NCBI GenBank assembly: GCA_964599655.1
Contig: CAZRGV010000029.1
Location: 1 to 54,350 of the forward strand
Source of the DNA: CAZRGV01 sp964599655
GTDB taxonomy: Bacteria; Planctomycetota; Planctomycetia; Isosphaerales; Isosphaeraceae
Length of the DNA: 54,350 bases
Direction: 5' to 3'
Below, piece after piece: positions 54,274 through 54,350 of this stretch. Under the pieces are notes generated by a model. It did no database searches. It saw only the letters and a program-made list of their open reading frames with translations, and had not been told where the DNA came from. Numbering within the stretch: position 1 is the stretch's first letter; every line of letters begins with the position of its first letter. Made by a program: the position numbers and the translations under genes.

Positions 54274-54350
54274 ACCTGACGCTCGGGCTAGCGATCTCAG
54301 CGCGACTCGGAACCTGGTGTTACCGATTCGGCGTTTCGCGTCGACGTACC

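Overview
The window is high-GC chromosomal DNA that fits a planctomycete, most likely of the Isosphaeraceae. The evidence is protein content, not a marker gene. There is a surface protein whose N-terminus carries the planctomycete LExR-xLL motif. There is also a DUF1501 protein with a twin-arginine leader, a PVC-type beta-propeller dehydrogenase, a redoxin/cytochrome c/copper-monooxygenase-like fusion, membrane-anchored terpene-cyclase-fold proteins, and a large kinase/FHA/SpoIIE signalling complement. I saw no rRNA, tRNA, CRISPR array, IS element or prophage. The sequence is an assembly with seven runs of N (6661-6679, 8147-8156, 14108-14117, 19983-20059, 23078-23089, 32209-32225, 33793-33802). 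Four of these fall in genes and shift the apparent reading frame (dabA, the RluA-type synthase, the ABC ATPase, the decarboxylase). I treat these as gap-size artefacts, not pseudogenes.

Layout. 1-6.4 kb: a 5'-complete propeller/HEAT protein running off the left edge, an unknown Pro-rich protein, a Tat-exported sugar isomerase-like TIM barrel and a secreted S15-type hydrolase. 6.5-10.4 kb: a Clp_N-ThiD2-ThiE fusion and a stand-alone HlyD-type adaptor with a low-complexity insert. 10.7-15.4 kb: a divergent unit of a small winged-helix regulator and the dabBA inorganic-carbon transporter, with a perfect inverted repeat in the shared upstream region. 15.5-20.5 kb: a small lipoprotein, Mn-type superoxide dismutase, a carbamoyltransferase/SxtJ/DUF5989 triad resembling SxtIJK, and an RluA-type pseudouridine synthase.

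20.6-28.4 kb: greA, then a four-gene minus-strand unit for a MacAB-TolC-like tripartite exporter (outer-membrane factor, adaptor, ATPase, permease). The first two genes overlap by 116 bp, the next two by 4 bp, and a hairpin closes the unit. 28.7-33.6 kb: a FG-GAP surface protein read divergently from the exporter, a pyruvate/indolepyruvate-type decarboxylase and a gamma-glutamylcyclotransferase without a normal start codon. 33.9-41.9 kb: an eight-helix membrane protein, a tiny C39-like peptidase domain, a DUF1501 protein, a SpoIIE phosphatase, a PLC-like phosphodiesterase, and a minus-strand run of a lipoyl-like protein, a Nudix hydrolase, tmk and holB.

42.2-54.3 kb: the redoxin/cytochrome/Cu protein, two tandem terpene-cyclase-fold paralogues, a transmembrane Ser/Thr kinase followed by a FHA-GAF-SpoIIE phosphatase, and two secreted carbohydrate-type proteins.

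The best candidates for new biology are the Clp_N-ThiD2-ThiE fusion, the SxtIJK-like triad in a non-toxin context, the dabBA unit with its putative operator, the tandem TonB-like-anchored terpene-cyclase-fold pair, and the lipoyl-like protein that has lost the acceptor lysine. All functions are inferred from sequence motifs read by eye; no database search was run.
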